Below, one piece after another: positions 1 through 10,760 of a stretch of DNA of 64,000 nucleotides (positions within the stretch are counted from its first letter, which is position 1; the number at the start of each line of letters is the position of its first letter). A program made the position numbers and the translations under genes. The notes under the pieces are model-generated. The model was not told the origin of the DNA. It was given only the letters and a program-made list of their open reading frames with translations, and ran no database searches. The stretch is taken from the NCBI RefSeq assembly GCF_004745945.1, contig NZ_SRLE01000007.1, positions 1 through 64,000 on the forward strand, given 5' to 3'. Source of the stretch: Mangrovimicrobium sediminis. Lineage in GTDB: Bacteria > Pseudomonadota > Gammaproteobacteria > Pseudomonadales > Halieaceae.

Positions 1-40
1 GGGGGGGGAGGGGTGGGTAGGGGCGAGTAGGGGCGGGACC
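1..40. repeat. G-rich low-complexity tract at window edge
   Basis: There are six runs of three or more G within 37 bases (1-8, 10-13, 15-17, 20-23, 30-33, 35-37), and GTAGGGGCG occurs twice with a 10-base period. The pattern could fold as a G-quadruplex. Because it sits exactly at the window edge and starts with eight G, a contig-end sequencing artefact is equally possible. Confidence 0.5.
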
Positions 41-109
41 CAGCGGGCCCCGCGGTTTGATGATTGCCATGTCGAAATAGTTGCTCGGGGTCCCAAGACT
101 GACCCGGGG

Positions 110-880
110 TTACAGGAACGCCCCGTTGTCCACCTGGATCACCTGGCCGGTCACCGCCTTGCCCATTTCGCTCGCCAGGTAGAGCGCGGCATAGGCCTGG
201 TCGCGCGGTTCGGTCCACGGCACGGTGGTGTTTACGTACTTGTCGGAGAACTCCAGCATTACCGCGCCGCCGTCCTGTTCGCCCGCGGCCCAGGCTGCTG
301 CGGCGTCGGTCTCGGTGACACCCGGAGCGATGGCGTTGCAGCGGATATTGGTGCCGGACAGGCGTATGGCGATGTTCTTGCTCATGGTGTTCACCGCGCC
401 CTTGGTCGAGGTGTAGGCGACACCGCAGATCGGCAGGGTGCCGTTGACCGAGGAGATGTTGATGATGCGGCCCTCGTTGCGCGGCAGGAAATGCTGCACT
501 GCCTCGCGGCAGTAGCGGAACACGCCGGTCAGGTTGAGCTCGACGATCTTCGCGAAATGCTCGTCGCTGGCTTCCTCGACCGCCACCATATCGCCGGAGC
601 CGGCGTTGTTGACCATGATATCGACCTGGCCGAAGGCTTCGATGGCGCGCTCGAACACAGCCTTGGGCGCTGCCGGGTCGCTGGAGTCTGCGACTACCGC
701 CAGGGCCTTGCCGCCGCCCGCGGCGTTGATGGTGTTGGCTGCCTCTTCCAGTGCGGCCTCGCTGCGCGCTGTCATTACCACGTTGGCGCCTTCTTCGGCG
801 AACACTTGTGCGATCGCAAAACCGATGCCCTTGCTGGCGCCGGTAACGATTGCGGTTTTACCTTCGAGTAGTTGTTTCAT
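110..880 (-). CDS. SDR family NAD(P)-dependent oxidoreductase
   Basis: This 256-aa protein is a classical short-chain dehydrogenase. The cofactor glycine motif TGASKGIG is at residues 13-20, NNAG at 91-94, the catalytic serine region NISS near 141-144, and the YTSTK pair gives Tyr156 and Lys160. The end (GQVIQVDNGAFL) is typical of the family. The ATG start is preceded by a purine-rich AAGGAAGG ribosome binding site. It would oxidise an alcohol or reduce a ketone in the cytoplasm; the substrate cannot be read from the sequence. It is transcribed away from the cupin genes and has no close partner inside the window. Confidence 0.93.
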   Translation of the reverse strand: MKQLLEGKTAIVTGASKGIGFAIAQVFAEEGANVVMTARSEAALEEAANTINAAGGGKALAVVADSSDPAAPKAVFERAIEAFGQVDIMVNNAGSGDMVAVEEASDEHFAKIVELNLTGVFRYCREAVQHFLPRNEGRIINISSVNGTLPICGVAYTSTKGAVNTMSKNIAIRLSGTNIRCNAIAPGVTETDAAAAWAAGEQDGGAVMLEFSDKYVNTTVPWTEPRDQAYAALYLASEMGKAVTGQVIQVDNGAFL

Positions 881-1291
881 TGCTTGCTTCCTTCCTTTTC
901 TTGCGTGTTTCCGGAGTCCGGCAGGGCCTCATGTGTTTTGACGGGCGCTGCGATCCGGCGTTGAAAGGACTGTATCGCCGCAATCGGGGCCGCACTACCG
1001 TATTGCGAAAGAAGCAGAGAAACAGGCAATAAATACATCGAATCCGGATATCTGTGTGTCAATTTGTAACCAGTTTCGGCTCTGGCGGGCGTGGCCGCCT
1101 GCGCTATCTGTTTGTGAGGTCAATAGAATCAGGCAAGAATTGCAGTGAATCGTTAAACCACATTTGCATTGCGGCAACTAGAATAGGTCATGTCGAATCT
1201 GGCCAGCGCGGCCGCGACGCGACCCCGGGTCGCCGGACTTGCGCAAGGCCAACGATCCGGCACCACCGTTTTGCAATTGGGAGAGCCTGAC
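881..1291. other. 411-bp intergenic region without a gene
   Basis: The gap lies between two divergent genes and should hold both promoters. I see no convincing ORF, RNA gene or strong hairpin. The stretch 1021-1200 is less GC-rich than the surroundings, as expected for a promoter region, but no clear -35/-10 pair stands out. Confidence 0.5.
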
Positions 1292-1801
1292 ATGCGCATT
1301 GAACATCCATATCTCAGCCTGGCATGCATCGCACTGACAGGCGGCTTGCTGGCCAAGGGCCTCTGGGCCGACACCGCGTCGGCGCCGGCGGCCGGGCAGG
1401 TGCACTACACGAAAGACTCCCAGCAAGCGTTCACCGGCCCGGAAGCTTATTTCACCGGCGACGTGCAGGTGCAAATGGTTTTCCCGGGCAACGACACGGC
1501 GCATTACTCTGCCGCGTATGTCACCTTCGCGCCCGGCGCCCGCACCGCCTGGCACTCCCACCCGGCGGGCCAGCACATGGTTGTGGTCTCCGGCACCGGC
1601 CTCACCGGTACCCGCGACGGCAAGATCATCGAGTTCCAGCAGGGCGAAGCCGTCTGGTGCCCCCCGGGTATAGACCACTGGCATGGCGCGGCGGGCGATA
1701 CGCCGATGACCCACCTGGTGGTGACCGGCAGCAAGGATGGCGAGAACGTCGTCTGGAAAGAAAAAGTCACGGATGAACAGGCCCACGCGACTGGCGGCTG
1801 A
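1292..1801 (+). CDS. exported cupin-domain protein
   Basis: This 169-aa protein begins with a hydrophobic signal-like segment (residues 8-26) followed by one cupin domain. Motif 1 gives His88, His90 and Gln94 (GARTAWHSHPAGQ). Motif 2 gives His129 (PPGIDHWHGA). The His-His-Gln-His metal set matches that of the Mn-dependent cupin hydroxynitrile lyases, where Gln replaces the usual Glu. The ATG at 1292 was chosen over a longer frame because GGGAG lies just upstream and it starts the signal peptide. It is followed after 47 bases by a second, cytoplasmic cupin of the same subfamily, so the pair looks like a duplication with one exported copy. The substrate is not known. Confidence 0.85.
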   Translation: MRIEHPYLSLACIALTGGLLAKGLWADTASAPAAGQVHYTKDSQQAFTGPEAYFTGDVQVQMVFPGNDTAHYSAAYVTFAPGARTAWHSHPAGQHMVVVSGTGLTGTRDGKIIEFQQGEAVWCPPGIDHWHGAAGDTPMTHLVVTGSKDGENVVWKEKVTDEQAHATGG

Positions 1802-1848
1802 GCGCCGCGCGAGCCTGTCCCTCTGTTCATTACCGCAAGGAGAACACC

Positions 1849-2250
1849 ATGATCCTGAATCGTAACGGAACCCGCGCTTCCATCCCCGGTCCTTCGGACT
1901 GGTTTGTCGGTGCCGTGCGCATCGATCCCATTCACATGGAACAGCAGGAGCCCTCGCGGATTACTTCAGCGCTGGTCACCTTCGAGCCGGGCGCGCGCAC
2001 CAACTGGCACACCCATCCGCTGGGTCAGCTGCTGATCGTGACCGCAGGCCGCGGCTGGACCCAGTGCGAGGGCGAGGCGCGGGTGGAGGTAAACGCGGGC
2101 GACACCATCTGGTGCCCGCCCGGCCACAAGCACTGGCACGGCGCCACCAGCAGCACCGGTATGAGTCATATCGCCGTGCAGGAAATGCTCGACCGCAAGA
2201 ATGTCGACTGGCTGGAGCCGGTCACGGACGCCCAGTACAAGGGCGAGTAA
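1849..2250 (+). CDS. cupin protein, (R)-mandelonitrile lyase-like
   Basis: This is a 133-aa single-domain cupin without a signal peptide. Metal ligands are readable as His54, His56, Gln60 (NWHTHPLGQ) and His95 (PPGHKHWHGA). From memory the whole chain closely follows the Granulicella/Acidobacterium cupin hydroxynitrile lyases, including the N-terminal DWF-G-VRIDP pattern and the C-terminal VDWLEPVTDAQY. Those enzymes add or remove HCN from cyanohydrins, but the activity may be incidental and many relatives are annotated only as cupins. AAGGAGAA before the ATG is a strong ribosome binding site. It lies in a co-directional run with the exported cupin, a cyclophilin-like protein and an aldo/keto reductase. 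Confidence 0.88.
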   Translation: MILNRNGTRASIPGPSDWFVGAVRIDPIHMEQQEPSRITSALVTFEPGARTNWHTHPLGQLLIVTAGRGWTQCEGEARVEVNAGDTIWCPPGHKHWHGATSSTGMSHIAVQEMLDRKNVDWLEPVTDAQYKGE

Positions 2251-2263
2251 GGCGGTAGTGAGC

Positions 2264-2746
2264 ATGCCCCGGACCAATACGCCATGGTTCTCACCAGGCG
2301 CGCTGCGAATCCTGCGCCGGGTGCTGGGGACCCTGGTCGCCGGCGTGCTCTGCCCCGTGGCCCTGCACGCCGCGGAAGATTCGGAGAGAACGATGACCAA
2401 GATCGTATTCAGTATTGACGGACAACAGGTCGTCGGCAGCATGGACGACAACGCCGCGGCGCGGGACTTCCTCGCCATGCTGCCCATGACCATGACGCTG
2501 GAAGACTACAGCCGTACGGAGAAGGTCAGCGACCTGCCCGGCGGGTTGTCTACCGAAGGTGCGCCGAAGGGCCACGACCCGGCCGTGGGTGATATCACCT
2601 ATTACGCGCCCTGGGGCAACCTGGCCATTTTCTATCGGGATTTCGGTTACGCCAGCGGACTTGTCCGCCTCGGCACGGTGGTCTCGGGAATAGAGATTCT
2701 GCGGCGGCCGGGCCCGCTGGAAGTCACAGTCGAACGCGTCCAGTAA
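2264..2746 (+). CDS. exported cyclophilin-like fold protein
   Basis: The product is about 160 aa. A signal peptide covers roughly residues 10-32 (LGTLVAGVLCPVALHAA), followed by a small beta-barrel domain. The domain has the signature of the cyclophilin-like family: ARDFLAMLP, LEDY...EK, GDITYYAPWGNLAIFY and GLVRLG. No prolyl isomerase activity is established for this family. The frame extends upstream into the previous gene, so I take ATG 2264 (GTG 2258 is an alternative), 13 bases after the cupin stop. It belongs to the same run of genes as the cupins and the aldo/keto reductase. Confidence 0.8.
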   Translation: MPRTNTPWFSPGALRILRRVLGTLVAGVLCPVALHAAEDSERTMTKIVFSIDGQQVVGSMDDNAAARDFLAMLPMTMTLEDYSRTEKVSDLPGGLSTEGAPKGHDPAVGDITYYAPWGNLAIFYRDFGYASGLVRLGTVVSGIEILRRPGPLEVTVERVQ

Positions 2747-2828
2747 CCTGGATGCAGCAACCAACATGGCGTGATGCGGCGCGAGCGACGCCGCAAGCAC
2801 GCGAAACACGACGAATTGGAGAACAGCA

Positions 2829-3688
2829 ATGATTTTGAATGAGACCTACACACTGTCCAACGGTATCGCCATCCCCAAGCTGGGCCTGGGTACCTGGTTT
2901 ATCGAAGACAACAAGGCCGCTCAGGCGGTGCGCGACGCGGTCGACCTCGGTTACCGGCATATCGATACCGCCCAGGCCTATGGCAACGAGGCGGGCGTGG
3001 GCGAGGGTGTGCGCAGCTGTGGTGTGCAGCGCGATGATATCTACGTCACCACCAAGCTGGCCGCGGAGGTCAAGTCCTACAAGGAGGCAGTGGCCTCTAT
3101 CGATGATTCCCTCGTGACGATGGGGCTGGACTACGCCGATCTGATGATCATCCACAGCCCGCAACCGTGGATGGAGTTTGCCGGTGACGACCGTTACCAT
3201 GAGGGCAACCTGGAGGCCTGGCGCGCGCTGGAAGAAGCGCTCGCCGCCGGCAAGTTGCGCGCTATCGGCGTGTCCAACTTCGAACGCGGCGACATCGAGA
3301 ATATCCTGGGTGGCTGTTCGGTCAAGCCGATGGTCAACCAGGTTCTCGCGCACATCAGCAATACGCCCTTCGACCTGATCGACTATTGTGAGGAGCAGGG
3401 TATCCTGGTGGAGGCCTACTCCCCGGTCGGCCACGGCGAACTGCTGAAGAACCCGGCGATCCAGGAATACGCTGCGAAATACGGCGTGTCTGTTCCGCAA
3501 CTGTGCATTCGCTACGTGCTGCAACTGGGCCTGCTGGCCCTGCCGAAAACGGCGAACCCCGCACACATGAAGAACAACGCCGAGCTGGATTTCGAGATTT
3601 CAGCCACTGATATGGAGGCACTGAAAACCATGGAAACCATCAAGGACTACGGCGAAGCCAGCGTGTTTCCCGTCTACGGCGGCAAGCT

Positions 3689-3692
<4 letters not shown>
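2829..3692 (+). CDS. aldo/keto reductase
   Basis: This 287-aa TIM-barrel oxidoreductase resembles the 2,5-diketo-gluconate reductase type. The catalytic tetrad is visible: Asp46 and Tyr51 in HIDTAQAYGNE, Lys76 in VTTKLA and His109 in MIIHSP. The GVSNF motif is near residue 150. NADPH-dependent reduction of an aldehyde or ketone is expected. Its stop overlaps the GTG start of the molybdenum hydroxylase large subunit (GTGA), so the two are translationally coupled. The pairing suggests they act on the same carbonyl compound, one reducing and one oxidising, which is inference. Confidence 0.92.
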
Positions 3693-5985
<2,293 letters not shown>

Positions 5986-5989
<4 letters not shown>

Positions 5990-6447
5990 GTATCAAGCTC
6001 AAGGTCAACGGCAAGCAGCACGAGGTCGAGGTGAGCGAGGACACGCCGCTGCTGTGGGTACTGCGCGATCACCTGGGCCTGACCGGCACCAAGTTCGGTT
6101 GCGGGGTCGCCCAGTGCGGCGCCTGTACCGTGCACATCGACGGCAAACCGCGACGCGCCTGCGTGACACCGGTCGCCGGCGTCGGCGCACAGGCGGAAAT
6201 CACGACCATTGAGGGCGTACAGGGCGAGGTCGCCAACGCGGTGCGCGAGGCCTGGGTTGAGATCGACGTGCCGCAGTGCGGCTACTGCCAGTCGGGCCAG
6301 ATCATGTCCGCCGTGGCGCTGCTGGAGCAGAACCCGAATCCCGACGACGATGCTATCGACGCGGGCATGTCGGGCAACCTGTGCCGCTGTGCTACTTACA
6401 TGCGGATTCGTAGTGCGATCAAGAGTGCGGCGAAGGCGGGTTCCTAG
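5986..6447 (+). CDS. (2Fe-2S)-binding subunit of molybdenum hydroxylase
   Basis: This 153-aa small subunit has two [2Fe-2S] clusters. The plant-ferredoxin-type cluster uses Cys39, Cys44, Cys47 and Cys59 ([10 protein letters not shown]). The second uses Cys98, Cys101, Cys133 and Cys135 (QCGYCQSGQ and NLCRC). It passes electrons from the Mo cofactor of the upstream partner to an outside acceptor. It has no signal of its own and would be carried out with the Tat-tagged large subunit. The ATG overlaps the upstream stop by four bases (ATGA). Gene order is large then small, the reverse of the second copy at 13715-16440. Confidence 0.95.
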
Positions 6448-6606
6448 GCGGGACTGGGGGCTCGTCTGGCGTTTTGATCGCTCTCACAACTCGCGAATCG
6501 GGGCCGGGGGCTGGCCGCCGCGCAACTGGCCCTCGCAGCAAACGGACAGGAGTTAGTATCGCAGCGCAGTAGTTCGGCCCACCTGCGCATTCACGGAGGA
6601 AGGCAC

Positions 6607-8457
6607 ATGATCGATCTGCAACAGGTGGGCGCCCACGTCGGTGGCGCCCATCCCGACTCCCTCGTTCTTGGCATTCATCTCCCCAATATCACCCCTGGCA
6701 AGGGCTACCAGCTGTTTGCCGACCTCATCCACATGCGCGACCAGTTCGACCCGGACATACCTGCGGTCGCGGTCGAACTCGTTTATCAAGGCGGCGCGTA
6801 CGACCTGTGGCGCTTCGAGGCTCGTATTGGCCAATTGCCGGCGCAGGGTCACATGGGCGACAAGGGGCGCTACCTGTACCGCTACCGACTGCTGCGTCAC
6901 GGGCAGGAACTGGTGCGCTACTTCGCCGACCCGTTCGCCACCGTCAGCGGGCCTGGCACCAACTCCGCGTTCGACTTCCCGCCCGCGCCGGCATTTGCCT
7001 GGCAGGAAGACGGTTTCGAGGTGCCCGACTTGGACGACCTGGTCATGTACGAACTGATGGTGGACGACTTCGCCCACGATTTCGACGGCGTGATCGAGCG
7101 TCTCGACTACCTGGCGAGTCTCGGCGTGAACTGTATCGAACTGATGCCGGTGACCAATGTCCCCGAGCCGTACCGCTGGGGTTACATGCCACTCAGCTAC
7201 TTCGCCATCGAGGAGCGCTACGGTGGGCAGGAGCAACTGAAGGCGCTGGTGAACAGCTGTCACAGCAGGGGCATCGCGGTGATTCACGACGCCGTTTACG
7301 CCCACATGCACGAGGAATTTAGCTACCGCAAGGTGTACTGGGCCGCCGGCGAGGACAACCCGATGATCGGTCCCTTCGCCGAGGATATGTTCGGCGTCGG
7401 CACGGACTTTACGCGGCCGTTCTGTTACGACTACTTCGCCGCGGTCAACGCGCACTTCATCGATACCCTGCACCTCGACGGCTTTCGCTACGACTACGTC
7501 CCCGGTTTCTACGACGGGCCGGTCGGGCAGGGTTACGCGCGCCTGGTGCACGACACCTACCAGCACAGCCGCGCCATTCCCCGCTTCGACGCCGGCGAGC
7601 GCAGCCGGCTGATCCAGGTCGCCGAGTACCTGGACAAACCCAAGACTGTGTTGCGCGAAACCTATACCAGCGCAAGCAAGCGCTGGTGGCCCATGCTACA
7701 GGCCCAGTCGATGGTGGGCGCTGCGAACCGCGCCGTGCCCGAGGCATTCGTGCACGACATGTTGCTCATCGACTTCACCGATCCCTGGCCGCAGTCCTAC
7801 AGCAACGGGGACGACAGTTTTCCGGTGGCGCCTTTGCAGTTCATCGAGTCGCATGACAAGAGCCGCCTGATGTACCTGCTGAGCGGCGGGCACGATGCCT
7901 ACCAGGGCGGCTTCGACCTGTTCAGCCGCGACCGCAGCCAGTGGTACCGGCTGCAGCCCTTCGCGATTTTCCTGATGACCTCGGTGGGCGTCCCGTTGCT
8001 GTGGCAGGGGCAGGAACTCGGGGAAATCTACGGCAAGCACGACGACGGTGGTTCGCGGGTACTGGCGGCGCGCCCCCTGCACTGGAACTACTTCTACGAA
8101 ACCAGCGGTCGCACGCTGGTGCGCCTGTACCGGCGGCTGGGGCAGTTGCGCAAAAACCTGCAGGCGCTGCGCAGCCGCAACGCCTATTACCACTTTGAGC
8201 ACGCGCGGCTCGAGCACGGGCTGCTGGCCTTCACCCGCTTCCCGGACGACGAGACACAGCCGGCGGTGGTCGTGCTGCTCAACTTCGGCGACCTGCCGGG
8301 GGAACTGTTGACGCCGTTCCCGCGGTCCGGGGCCTGGGTGGAACAGCTCAATCATGGCGACGTCAGCGCTGTCGAAAGCCTCGATCTGCCAGCGGGTGGC
8401 ACCACGGTTCCCGTATATGTGCCGGCCAATTACGGCAAGGTGTTTGTTTCCGCCTAG
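6607..8457 (+). CDS. glycoside hydrolase family 13 (alpha-amylase/branching-enzyme superfamily) protein
   Basis: This 616-aa protein has an N-terminal beta-sandwich of the isoamylase/branching-enzyme kind (about 1-140), a GH13 barrel, and a C-terminal beta domain. All four conserved regions can be read: DAVYAH at 228-233, GFRYD with nucleophile Asp296, the acid Glu340 in VAEY, and SHD with His416-Asp417. It would act on alpha-1,4 or alpha-1,6 glucans. The exact specificity (debranching, branching or transfer) is not clear. There is no signal peptide, so the action is cytoplasmic, most likely on stored glycogen. It stands alone: a 159-bp gap precedes it and the next gene is convergent. Confidence 0.88.
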   Translation: MIDLQQVGAHVGGAHPDSLVLGIHLPNITPGKGYQLFADLIHMRDQFDPDIPAVAVELVYQGGAYDLWRFEARIGQLPAQGHMGDKGRYLYRYRLLRHGQELVRYFADPFATVSGPGTNSAFDFPPAPAFAWQEDGFEVPDLDDLVMYELMVDDFAHDFDGVIERLDYLASLGVNCIELMPVTNVPEPYRWGYMPLSYFAIEERYGGQEQLKALVNSCHSRGIAVIHDAVYAHMHEEFSYRKVYWAAGEDNPMIGPFAEDMFGVGTDFTRPFCYDYFAAVNAHFIDTLHLDGFRYDYVPGFYDGPVGQGYARLVHDTYQHSRAIPRFDAGERSRLIQVAEYLDKPKTVLRETYTSASKRWWPMLQAQSMVGAANRAVPEAFVHDMLLIDFTDPWPQSYSNGDDSFPVAPLQFIESHDKSRLMYLLSGGHDAYQGGFDLFSRDRSQWYRLQPFAIFLMTSVGVPLLWQGQELGEIYGKHDDGGSRVLAARPLHWNYFYETSGRTLVRLYRRLGQLRKNLQALRSRNAYYHFEHARLEHGLLAFTRFPDDETQPAVVVLLNFGDLPGELLTPFPRSGAWVEQLNHGDVSAVESLDLPAGGTTVPVYVPANYGKVFVSA

Positions 8458-8474
8458 TCGGGCCTGTCCCGTAC

Positions 8475-9110
8475 TCAATTGAGCACGCTGTAATAACCCT
8501 CTTCCATCAACACCTGGCGCACCGCCGGCCGCTGCAGCATCTGCCGGTAATGCCGCTCGCAGAAGGGCGGCAGCGCGACCTCGCTGCGCTGTGCCCAGAA
8601 TTCCACGTAGAACTGCGCCGCGTCCGCCACACTGAAGGTGTCGAGGTAGAGTTCACCCGCGGCATAGCGCCGGTCGAGTTCCTCGAGCCCCGCGCGCACC
8701 ATGCTCCAGCCTGCTTCCTGGATGGCCGCGTGTTGTGCTGGATTGTCGCTGTACTTGCCGGTGGTGAACACACGCGTGTAACCCTGGCCGTGGATGGTAT
8801 TCACGCAGTACGCCAGCGTGTCGAGAACCGCTTCCCGCCGCTGCGGGTCATCGGGCAGCAGCTTGCGCCGGGGATACTTTTCGGCCAGCCAGTTGGCGAT
8901 CGCGATGAAGTCCGTTAACACCTCGCCGTCGGCGGCCACCAGGCTGGGGATGGTGCCGTGGGGATTGATGGCCAGGTACTCCGGGGCGAGGTGTTCACCC
9001 TTGACCAGGTTGACCAGGTACGCCTCGAAAACCAGTTCCAGTTCTTCCAGCAGGATGTGGATGCCGATGCTGCAGGCGCCGGGCGTAAAGTAGAACTTCA
9101 TGTTGGCCAT
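8475..9110 (-). CDS. glutathione S-transferase, nif-cluster type
   Basis: This 211-aa GST has a thioredoxin-like N-terminal domain (TPGACSIG, then NPHGTIPSL, the conserved cis-proline, and the LTDFIAIANWLA helix) and an all-helical C-terminal domain. The frame is open further upstream, but ATG 9110 has AGGCG at good spacing and begins the family; the second ATG at 9101 is also possible. It is the last gene of the flavodoxin-nifX unit, 20 bases after the NifB-C-like gene. A GST gene also sits in the nifB region of Azotobacter vinelandii, and this protein looks like that type from memory. A role in FeS or cofactor redox protection is inference. Confidence 0.88.
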   Translation of the reverse strand: MANMKFYFTPGACSIGIHILLEELELVFEAYLVNLVKGEHLAPEYLAINPHGTIPSLVAADGEVLTDFIAIANWLAEKYPRRKLLPDDPQRREAVLDTLAYCVNTIHGQGYTRVFTTGKYSDNPAQHAAIQEAGWSMVRAGLEELDRRYAAGELYLDTFSVADAAQFYVEFWAQRSEVALPPFCERHYRQMLQRPAVRQVLMEEGYYSVLN

Positions 9111-9130
9111 GCGCTTCGCCTGTCCGCCGC

Positions 9131-9490
9131 TCAGCGCACCGCACCGTAGTCCGCCAGCGAATCTTCGATGCCCAGGTGGGCGTAGTCGTCGACGGCGGTC
9201 ACGCCGATGGCCTGCAGTTTTTCGCTGGGGCCGTCGCCGATTTTCGCCACGAACACCGCGTCGCAATCGGCAATGGTTTTGAGGATGCGCTGCATCGCGC
9301 CCTGGTCGCCGGTCTGGCCGTGGCAGTAGTGGTCGACATCGCGGCGTTCCAGCAGTTGCCACTGCCCGGCGGCGAACTCGTAGACCCAGAATTCGCGCGC
9401 GTGGCCGAAGTGCAGGTTGATGGAGATGCCGTCCTTGCTTGCGACGGCTACGCGCGGTGCGGCGTCCGCGACTGCCTGTGGCGTCGTCAT
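9131..9490 (-). CDS. stand-alone NifB C-terminal/NifX-like iron-molybdenum cofactor-binding protein
   Basis: This protein of about 119 aa consists of one dinitrogenase FeMo-cofactor-binding domain. The signature is VAVASKDG followed by HFGHA at 27-31, then VDHYCHG and a C-terminal KIGDGPSEKL. This domain is the C-terminal half of NifB and also forms NifX and NafY. Here there is no radical-SAM part, so it cannot make NifB-co; it could carry or shield a cofactor intermediate. I chose ATG 9490, where family similarity begins, although its ribosome binding site is weak. An ATG at 9619 would overlap the end of nifX and add a low-complexity leader. It is third in the flavodoxin-nifX unit. Confidence 0.82.
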   Translation of the reverse strand: MTTPQAVADAAPRVAVASKDGISINLHFGHAREFWVYEFAAGQWQLLERRDVDHYCHGQTGDQGAMQRILKTIADCDAVFVAKIGDGPSEKLQAIGVTAVDDYAHLGIEDSLADYGAVR

Positions 9491-9579
9491 GTTCGCGTGC
9501 CGTAAGTGCAGGGTCGGTCGGACACTGTTCGCACATGGTGTGCAGTGCCCACCAGCAGGCAAGACCGCGGCGGTGTTCC

Positions 9580-9609
9580 CAGCATCAGCCGTACCAGCAT
9601 CAGCCGTCC
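9580..9609. repeat. 15-bp tandem duplication at the nifX 3' end
   Basis: Two adjacent copies of a 15-base unit (9580-9594 and 9595-9609) differ only at the next-to-last base. They span the nifX stop codon. This explains the repetitive GTADA-GTADA leader that would result if the following gene started at 9619. Confidence 0.7.
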
Positions 9610-10079
9610 CACCCCTCATCGTCCATCGCGTCGAAGCGCGAGTCGTCGGTCGATTTCTGTTTTTTCTGCAGCAGTTTCTCCAGCCAGCCCTCCGGCTCGC
9701 CGCACAGTTGCGCCTGGAGGGACTCGATCTCTTCCACCACGTCCGGCCCGCCTTTGACCTTCAGCGGGTGGATGCCCAGCGCCAGCAATTGCCGGGTGGC
9801 GGAGCCGCCGATCGAGCCGCAGTAGACGATGTCTGCGCCGGCCAGCCAGGCCAGCTTGGGTTTGAGCTTGTCCTCGTTGCCGTCCTTCTTCTCGATGCCG
9901 AAGGACTGGAAGCCGAGCAGTTCGGCGCTGTCGGCGCTGACCGCCCAGAGGTAGAAGGCCTGCGCCGAGCCGAAGTGCTGGTCGACCATGTCGCCGTCCA
10001 TGGAGGCGAAGGCGACCAGCAGGCAGTCTTCGCGGGCGCTGGCGTCGCTGACGCTGGGCAGGTGGGCGGGGCTGTTCAT
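9600..10079 (-). CDS. nifX: nitrogen fixation protein NifX
   Basis: This 159-aa protein matches NifX of Azotobacter from memory along its whole length: VAFASMDG, VDQHFGSAQ at 32-40, KKDGNEDKL, SATRQLLALGI, and the diagnostic tail RFDAMDDEGWDG. NifX binds NifB-co and VK-cluster, acting as a carrier during FeMo-cofactor assembly in the cytoplasm. A GGAGG ribosome binding site precedes the ATG. It lies 56 bases downstream of the flavodoxin gene and upstream of another NifX-fold protein. No nitrogenase structural gene, nifE/N or full-length nifB is present in the window. Confidence 0.9.
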   Translation of the reverse strand: MNSPAHLPSVSDASAREDCLLVAFASMDGDMVDQHFGSAQAFYLWAVSADSAELLGFQSFGIEKKDGNEDKLKPKLAWLAGADIVYCGSIGGSATRQLLALGIHPLKVKGGPDVVEEIESLQAQLCGEPEGWLEKLLQKKQKSTDDSRFDAMDDEGWDG

Positions 10080-10135
10080 GCTGCTGTCCTCCGTGGATTG
10101 GCGCTGTGGAATGTCTCCGTGGATAGCCGCGCGCT

Positions 10136-10690
10136 TCAGGCGGCCGCCTGCAGTCTCTCCAGCAATTGTGGTTTCACCTGGGCCACCCAGGTCTCCAGGC
10201 GCTCGGCGGTTTGCATGCCCTGGGTCCGCTGGTCGATGACCAGCCCGACGAAGCGCCCGTCGACCACCGAGGCGGAGTGCTCGAAGACGTAGCCGTCGGT
10301 GGGCCAGTCGCCGATCATCTCTGCCCCCAGGTTTGCAAACACTTTGTACAGCGCCAGCAGCGAACTGGCGAAACGTTCCGCGTAGCGCTCCTGCGCACCC
10401 AGGCCGAACATGGCGATGCGCTTGCCTGCGAGGTCCGGGCTGCCGAACTGGGCCAGGAATTCCTCCCAGTTGCGCTCCAGGCAGCCGGCGCTGAGCCCGG
10501 GGATTTCGCCGACGCCGTAGCTCGGCGTGCCCAGGATCAGGGCGTCGTACTGCAGCAGCTCGTCTGCCGTGATGCGATTGACGTTGAGCGGCTTGTCGGC
10601 GACATCCTCGCCGAGGAGCTTGAAGATTTTCTTCGCGATCAGGCGGGTGGTCCCGGTCTCGGTACCAAAAAAAATGCCGATCTTCTGCAT
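10136..10690 (-). CDS. nifF: flavodoxin, NifF type
   Basis: This 184-aa long-chain flavodoxin has the FMN-phosphate loop GTETGTT at 9-15, the 60s loop LILGTPSYG, and FGLGAQERY for the isoalloxazine ring. The pattern LNVNR, PGLS..C..WEEFL and WPTDGYVFE...VVDGRFVGL follows Azotobacter NifF closely from memory. NifF donates electrons to the nitrogenase Fe protein. The ATG at 10690 has AGGAGA upstream; the open frame beyond it is non-coding. It heads the unit nifF-nifX-NifB-C-like-GST and has a sigma-54 type promoter about 100 bases upstream, which supports a nif role rather than a housekeeping one. Confidence 0.88.
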   Translation of the reverse strand: MQKIGIFFGTETGTTRLIAKKIFKLLGEDVADKPLNVNRITADELLQYDALILGTPSYGVGEIPGLSAGCLERNWEEFLAQFGSPDLAGKRIAMFGLGAQERYAERFASSLLALYKVFANLGAEMIGDWPTDGYVFEHSASVVDGRFVGLVIDQRTQGMQTAERLETWVAQVKPQLLERLQAAA

Positions 10691-10760
10691 GTGCTGTCTC
10701 CTGGCGTTACGGCGGCGGGTTGTGGGTACGGCCTTTGCGCAGTCCGAAGCCCACGGTCGT

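Noticed and set aside
9491-9619. Longer start (ATG 9619) for the NifB-C-like protein
   Set aside because: It overlaps the nifX end, has no ribosome binding site and encodes a low-complexity leader produced by a 15-bp duplication.
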